Shown here: positions 62,101 to 64,000 of the stretch, one piece after another
Layout of the letters: the number at the start of each line of letters is the position of its first letter
Position numbering within the stretch: the stretch's first letter is position 1
Assembly (NCBI RefSeq): GCF_009905375.1
Contig: NC_133653.1
Span: 87,088,079 to 87,152,078, forward strand
Origin: Apium graveolens
Taxonomy: Eukaryota; Streptophyta; Magnoliopsida; Apiales; Apiaceae
Length of the DNA stretch: 64,000 nucleotides
Direction of reading: 5' to 3'
Program-made: the position numbers and the translations under genes
The notes under the pieces: generated by a model
Database searches by the model: none
Told to the model about the DNA's origin: nothing
What the model saw: only the letters and a program-made list of their open reading frames with translations

Positions 62101-62212
62101 CGATGGTTAATTCCAAAACATACAAAATATAACAGAGGTAGGATAAATACATGATTGAATAATTACAAAACAGAAGCACAGGGGACTCAAAGAACAAGCA
62201 GTTGGAAATTTG

Positions 62213-64000
62213 TCAGGTGTTTGTTTTGTTAGAATAATTTTTTGAAATGATTGATACAGGTATGTGAATAGTGTGACCTTTATCCCCAAAGACTCCGATT
62301 TTTCCAAAGCTTACAACGGGGCTGTTCGCTGTGGCATTAATAGAAATGGTCAAGACCTGCTTCTCTCCACTAGCAATGAAAAAGTGCATTGGTTCTGCCA
62401 TCAAAGAAGCTCCCAAGGGAGCAGTCCAGCCCACTCTGTATGTCTCGTTGGTGGCAATGTTCATCACCGTTCTCTGAACTGTTCTTGACTGGTTAAGTTT
62501 TGCAATTGTGATAGAAGGCAAGTTTAGGTCTGCGCCACTAATGGTAGATGTGTTGCAGCTCAAACCGGTGTAGTTTAGAACTACTGGTGATGACCCATTT
62601 ATGCTGCAGAGGAATGACATGTAGTCGTCATAAGCTGCAATACAGAAAGCATGTCTGAATTGGTTAAGATACAAGTAACTGAGTGACAAATTATATATAT
62701 ACTTGATCAAAAATGTTTTAAGTTTTAGAAGTCCTCCCATCGCATGCTTGTTTTTCATAAACACATCACACTATTACAGTAAGTCTATGCATGTACAATA
62801 CATTCAATTTTATGACTATGGTACCCTATCCTTCACTGCCTTTTTCTTGTAGAGCAAGGCAAAAACAACGTGACTATTTTCTGTACTACTCCAATTTTGG
62901 CCAAGAGTCAAGGTATTTCAGAATATTTGCATGATGGAAACGTAAATGCTTATTTAAATTCATGACCATAATAATACATTGACACGGATGCTTTTATAAG
63001 ACTAAATAACTGACCTAAATCAAAAATAAGTCCTGGATTTAGTGCTGCAGTTGCATTTACGAAACCACTCCCCATGTCGAAGGGTGTTGCAGGAGACTGA
63101 TTCAAATCTGGGTTAGAATAAGCACGTTGGGCCATCATGAGCTGACCATTTTTGTCATTCAAGGAAGCTGTTGTTGATAATGCAGATCCGATAGCTGAAG
63201 GACTGAAACTAGGAAATTTCATTTTAATCAAAGCTGCAAGCCCCGCAACATGAGGAGCAGCCATGCTTGTCCCAGACAACATTGCAAATTCTTCTCCTAA
63301 GATGTAATACAGTAATTGTAACAAATTAGTTCATCTTCCAGAAGCAGATTATAGATAATTTACTCCTATATTTTATGAAATTTATAGTGAAAGGTTTTAA
63401 ATAATTTTAATAAACATACCCAGGAATTCGGCAGAGTCAGTGCCATGAGAACTCCAAGCGGACCAAATCAAGTTCCCCGGTGCAACTAAGTTAGGTTTTA
63501 GTATGTCAGCATCATCAAGAAATTTGTCTTCTGGATCTGGTCCTCTAGCAGAATAAAACATAACCTTTGGGACAGAATTGCTAAAAGTTGCCTTTACTCC
63601 GCCTGAAATGGATGCAACAGCCCCAAATTTGATAATCTTCTGTGTAAGGGCATCTCTGTTTAAGGACGAATTGTAGTATTGAAGTAAGATCTGCAATATT
63701 GGTAAAAAAAATTAGTAAATTAAATATAAAGAAGAATGATCAACCCAAGGTTGTCTGAATTTAATTTGAACTGCAGAATTGTAAAACAAAAAAAAACTAA
63801 ACAGATTCAGCAGACATACAAAGTAATTATGATTGGCAGATGCACGCACACCTTAGAATCATCAGGAGATGAAAGTATAATCCCAGGTATCGCCATTGGA
63901 ACAGGATTAAGCTGATAACCTATGACAAAAGGATCCAGGTAGAACACAACACCAACCGCGGAGAGATTTTTAGCTGTAGATAAGGCCTGTTTGATGCTAG
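62213..64000 (-). CDS. Subtilisin-like serine protease, SBT2 type (3' part)
   Basis: Four minus-strand exons in phase with GT-AG introns: 63852-64000 (continues beyond the window), 63420-63690, 63015-63296 and 62213-62634; 373 codons plus stop. First exon: end of the protease-associated domain (TAKNLSAVGVVFYLDP, ending SSPDDSK). Second: FSNSVPKVMFYSARGPDPED and DILKPNLVAPGNLIWSAWSS. Third: catalytic Ser in LSGTSMAAPHVAGLAALIK, then MAQRAYSNPDLNQSPATPFD. Fourth: Fn3-like C-terminal domain (YDDYMSFLCSINGSSPVVLN to SIISKNYSNKTNT) with several N-glycosylation sequons. The Asp and His of the triad lie outside the window. Such enzymes are secreted and process or degrade cell-wall and peptide substrates. 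The RGPDPED and PFDMGSGFVNATAALNPG segments resemble SBT2.4-2.6. It looks intact. Confidence 0.93.

Overview
The window is plant nuclear DNA. Evidence: spliced genes with GT-AG introns, plant-only families (BAHD acyltransferase, SBT2-type subtilase), plant-type Ty1/copia and Ty3/gypsy elements primed by initiator Met-tRNA (TGGTATCAGAGC), TRIM, Pack-MULE, hAT and Stowaway-like elements. The protein types fit a eudicot, perhaps an asterid; I cannot name the species. About two thirds of the window is transposon-derived.

Layout. (1) 1-25444: a large copia element (5' LTR cut by the window edge, 3' LTR 24836-25444) of the kind carrying an extra ORF after pol (SIRE/Maximus-like). It keeps gag, protease and integrase with scattered stops, has no reverse transcriptase/RNase H, and has a long extra ORF of unknown role (20842-24631). 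Its gag is split by a minus-strand Ty3/gypsy element with 4.07-kb LTRs (2223-16090, TSD TTATG). (2) 25467-36160: a wrecked JMJ14/18-like histone demethylase gene (+ strand), broken by the copia above, a second copia (25987-30904, TSD ATCAT), a Mutator-like element that carries joined pieces of a galacturonosyltransferase and a PIG-T gene (31194-32990, 10-bp TSD), and an inverted array of TRIM LTRs (33573-35045). (3) 36687-38033: an intact BAHD acyltransferase, minus strand. (4) 39022-53801: gamma-SNAP, minus strand, nine exons whose joined length is in frame (296 aa). Its two 3'-most introns hold a hAT-like element (39489-41207), a solo LTR (42098-42389) and a chromodomain gypsy (42417-47919). 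(5) 54685-54999: a small secreted proline-rich protein. (6) 55150-62100: AT-rich intergenic DNA with MITE-like elements and tandem duplications. (7) 62213-64000: the 3' part of an SBT2-type subtilase, minus strand, running off the window.

The apparently functional host genes are the BAHD enzyme, gamma-SNAP, the small secreted protein and the subtilase; they do not form an obvious pathway. The most unusual items are the two-gene chimera inside the Mutator-like element, the fold-back TRIM array, the RT-less copia that retains a very long accessory ORF plus a second small ORF with its own TATA-like upstream region, and the chain of insertions in the JMJ gene.
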